Below are positions 35,732 through 37,311 of a stretch of DNA of 37,311 bases, one piece after another. The notes below the pieces were generated by a model. The model was not told where the DNA came from, made no database searches, and worked only from the letters and a program-made list of their open reading frames with translations. Where the stretch lies: positions 1-37,311 of the IMG/VR virus record IMGVR_UViG_3300046534_000660, one strand, 5' to 3'. The first letter of the stretch is position 1. The number at the start of each line of letters is the position of its first letter. Position numbers and translations under genes: made by a program. The DNA comes from a virus.

Positions 35732-36566
35732 AGGAATTGTAGTTCTTGCACAAAACAATGAAACTGATAATTATGTAGAGCAAGCTGCTTTATTAGCAAT
35801 GAGCTTGCACACGTACAACAATGCAAAAATTAGTTTAATTACTAATGACGAAGTGCCACAAGAATACATACGTCTTTTTGATAAAATTATTCCTATTCCG
35901 TTTGGCGACAGTGCTAAAGATAGTGCGTGGAAAATAGAAAACCGTTGGAAGATTTATCATGCTAGTCCGTATGATGAAACAATTGTAATGGACACTGATA
36001 TGCTAGTGTTACAAAACATTGATGTATGGTGGAATTTTCTTTCTAATTACGAAATGTTTTTTACTAATAAAGTATTAACATATAGAGGCACAGTTGCTGA
36101 CACTAGTTATTACAGAAAAACGTTTATAGCAAACAATCTTCCTAATTTATTTGTAGGATTACACTACTTTAAGAAGTGTGATTTTGCACAAGAGTTTTAT
36201 ACTTGGTTAGAATTAGTAGTTAACAACTGGGAAACATTCTACGAACAACATTTAGAGGGCGCCACTCGTCCTAAGCATGTAAGTATTGATGTATGTTCAG
36301 CAATTGTAGTAAAGCTATTAGATTGTGAAACATCTGTAACAAACAAAGTTTCTAAATTTCCAAGCTTTACTCATATGAAACCATATTGCCAAGGCTGGAA
36401 CGAAGTACAATCTAGCTGGCAAAATCAAGTAGGTGTTTATATTTCAAAAGACGGCAGTATAAAAGTTGGAAACTATGCACAGACTGGAATATTGCATTAT
36501 ACAGAAACAGATTTTATAGAAAAATCGCCAGCACTAGAAAGATACGGGAATTTAATAAATGTCTGA
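35724..36566 (+). CDS. Glycosyltransferase-like protein, second of two paralogues (280 aa)
   Basis: This is a paralogue of the preceding gene. KGIVVLAQNNETDNYVEQAA and the SPYDETIVMDTDM motif (DxD at D90-D92) align with the first copy. The layout, a sugar-nucleotide-binding N-half and a DxD followed by a hydrophobic strand, fits GT-A glycosyltransferases. The C-half differs, with several cysteines and an NWETFYEQHLEGATRPKHVS stretch, so the acceptor may differ. GGGAG at 35712-35716 lies 7 bases before the ATG. A TTG at 35706 is an alternative start but less likely. It overlaps its neighbours by 8 bases on both sides. Confidence 0.68.
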   Translation: MTKGIVVLAQNNETDNYVEQAALLAMSLHTYNNAKISLITNDEVPQEYIRLFDKIIPIPFGDSAKDSAWKIENRWKIYHASPYDETIVMDTDMLVLQNIDVWWNFLSNYEMFFTNKVLTYRGTVADTSYYRKTFIANNLPNLFVGLHYFKKCDFAQEFYTWLELVVNNWETFYEQHLEGATRPKHVSIDVCSAIVVKLLDCETSVTNKVSKFPSFTHMKPYCQGWNEVQSSWQNQVGVYISKDGSIKVGNYAQTGILHYTETDFIEKSPALERYGNLINV

Positions 36567-37311
36567 TTTACAAGACTTACTTAAAAAAATTAAAGCTGGA
36601 CCAGTTAGTACACAGTCGTATGTATACTACAACAAAGAAGATGGCAAAATACATAAAATTAGCTCAACTAATGTTTTACAAGAAGGGCTTGAAATTTTTG
36701 AAATTGATAATGAAGAAGTTAAGCCTATTCTTTCTGGACAACGTCGAACTGAAGAGTTTACTATAACATACGATATAAGTTCTAAACAAATAAGATTAAA
36801 AGAAGTATCGTATGATGACAATCAAAAAACAGCAGATACAATGACGTATCAGTTGCCTGTTATTAAGAATACATTTGACGGTCATTTTTCAGTAACAAGT
36901 GTATTTGAAGGAATTGACATATGTATCTGGGATATTACAAAAAGTTATATTGAAGGTGAGTTCGTTTGGCATAATGAAATAGTTTACAAACTTAAAACTA
37001 ATATTGAGCTAGGCACAGAATTTGATACTACTGCGCATAACATATTAGAAGATGATGTAATGTTAACAAACTTGCCAACACAAAGCCATAGTGCAACAAA
37101 AATAGTTATGAAACCTGAGTATGAGGGTGTTCATGTTGATGTATGGTATAAAGCCTTAGAGCATCAAGCAGGTCAACATGTATGGCTAAATGGCAATGTT
37201 TATAAAATATTAGAATACGCAGAAGCAGACACTGAATTTACAATGAAAAATGTAGAAGTTATTATTGGCGATGTAAATTTATATGCTGACGAAAATAAAT
37301 TATTAAAAACT
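36559..37311 (+). CDS. Unknown protein with repeated carbohydrate-binding-like motif (3' truncated by window)
   Basis: The frame is open from the ATG to the window edge, 251 codons without a stop, and overlaps the previous stop by 8 bases (ATGTCTGA). The start reads MSDLQDLLKKIKAGPVSTQS. Two segments resemble the small W..Y..G..V.....VYK modules found in the giant baseplate protein: WDITKSYIEGEFVWHNEIVY at about 124-143, and a second at about 194-217 with QHVWLNGNVYKI. They recall chitin-binding-like CBM5/12 modules, but the fit is loose. It may be a structural or glycan-binding protein acting with the glycosyltransferase-like pair; that is inference. The C-terminus is outside the window. Confidence 0.6.
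   Translation, partial: MSDLQDLLKKIKAGPVSTQSYVYYNKEDGKIHKISSTNVLQEGLEIFEIDNEEVKPILSGQRRTEEFTITYDISSKQIRLKEVSYDDNQKTADTMTYQLPVIKNTFDGHFSVTSVFEGIDICIWDITKSYIEGEFVWHNEIVYKLKTNIELGTEFDTTAHNILEDDVMLTNLPTQSHSATKIVMKPEYEGVHVDVWYKALEHQAGQHVWLNGNVYKILEYAEADTEFTMKNVEVIIGDVNLYADENKLLKT

Overview
The window is a continuous, plus-strand-only stretch of the baseplate and tail-fibre module of a T4-like contractile-tailed phage. It is AT-rich, densely packed and has almost no intergenic DNA. The anchors are a gp25-type wedge protein, a gp6-type wedge protein directly after it, a gp5-type central spike before it, and collar-type fibre proteins after it; this is the T4 order 53-5-25-6-7-fibres. The low GC, the fibre families and the very large proteins suggest a marine myovirus (cyanophage- or pelagiphage-like). 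The host cannot be fixed from this sequence. No tRNA, CRISPR array, insertion sequence or integrase was seen.

Layout: 1-96 is the 3' end of an upstream gene, possibly gp53-like. 98-3142 and 3147-4403 are two baseplate hub-region proteins that share an unusual FGG(A/I)G motif. 4416-6905 is the spike protein, with an N-terminal OB-like domain, a beta-helix and a C-terminal lysozyme-like domain. 6909-7343 is gp25 and 7409-10948 is an enlarged gp6. 10948-26373 is a single 5141-codon gene in the gp7 position, about 41 percent of the window. It looks like a mosaic of baseplate modules, a degenerate cupredoxin-like domain, small carbohydrate-binding-like modules, an interrupted beta-propeller, G-x-G-Y repeats and a fibre-like repeat array.

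From 26396 to 34467 come a small virion protein, three paralogous fibre proteins with a common N-terminal module and different C-termini, and two further paralogous virion proteins. Four gaps or junctions carry ATAAATA or CTAAATA boxes 19-29 bases ahead of start codons, resembling T4-type late promoters. They would divide the structural genes into late transcription units.

At 34468-34536 the signal changes: a near-consensus host sigma70-type promoter (TTGACA, 17 bases, TATACT) precedes a four-gene operon. This holds a 116-aa unknown, two paralogous glycosyltransferase-like proteins and a gene running off the window end. All three junctions in it have the same 8-base overlap. This operon is the part least explained by tail assembly. 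A plausible reading is that it is expressed separately from the late genes, possibly to modify surface glycans, host or virion, but that function is inference.
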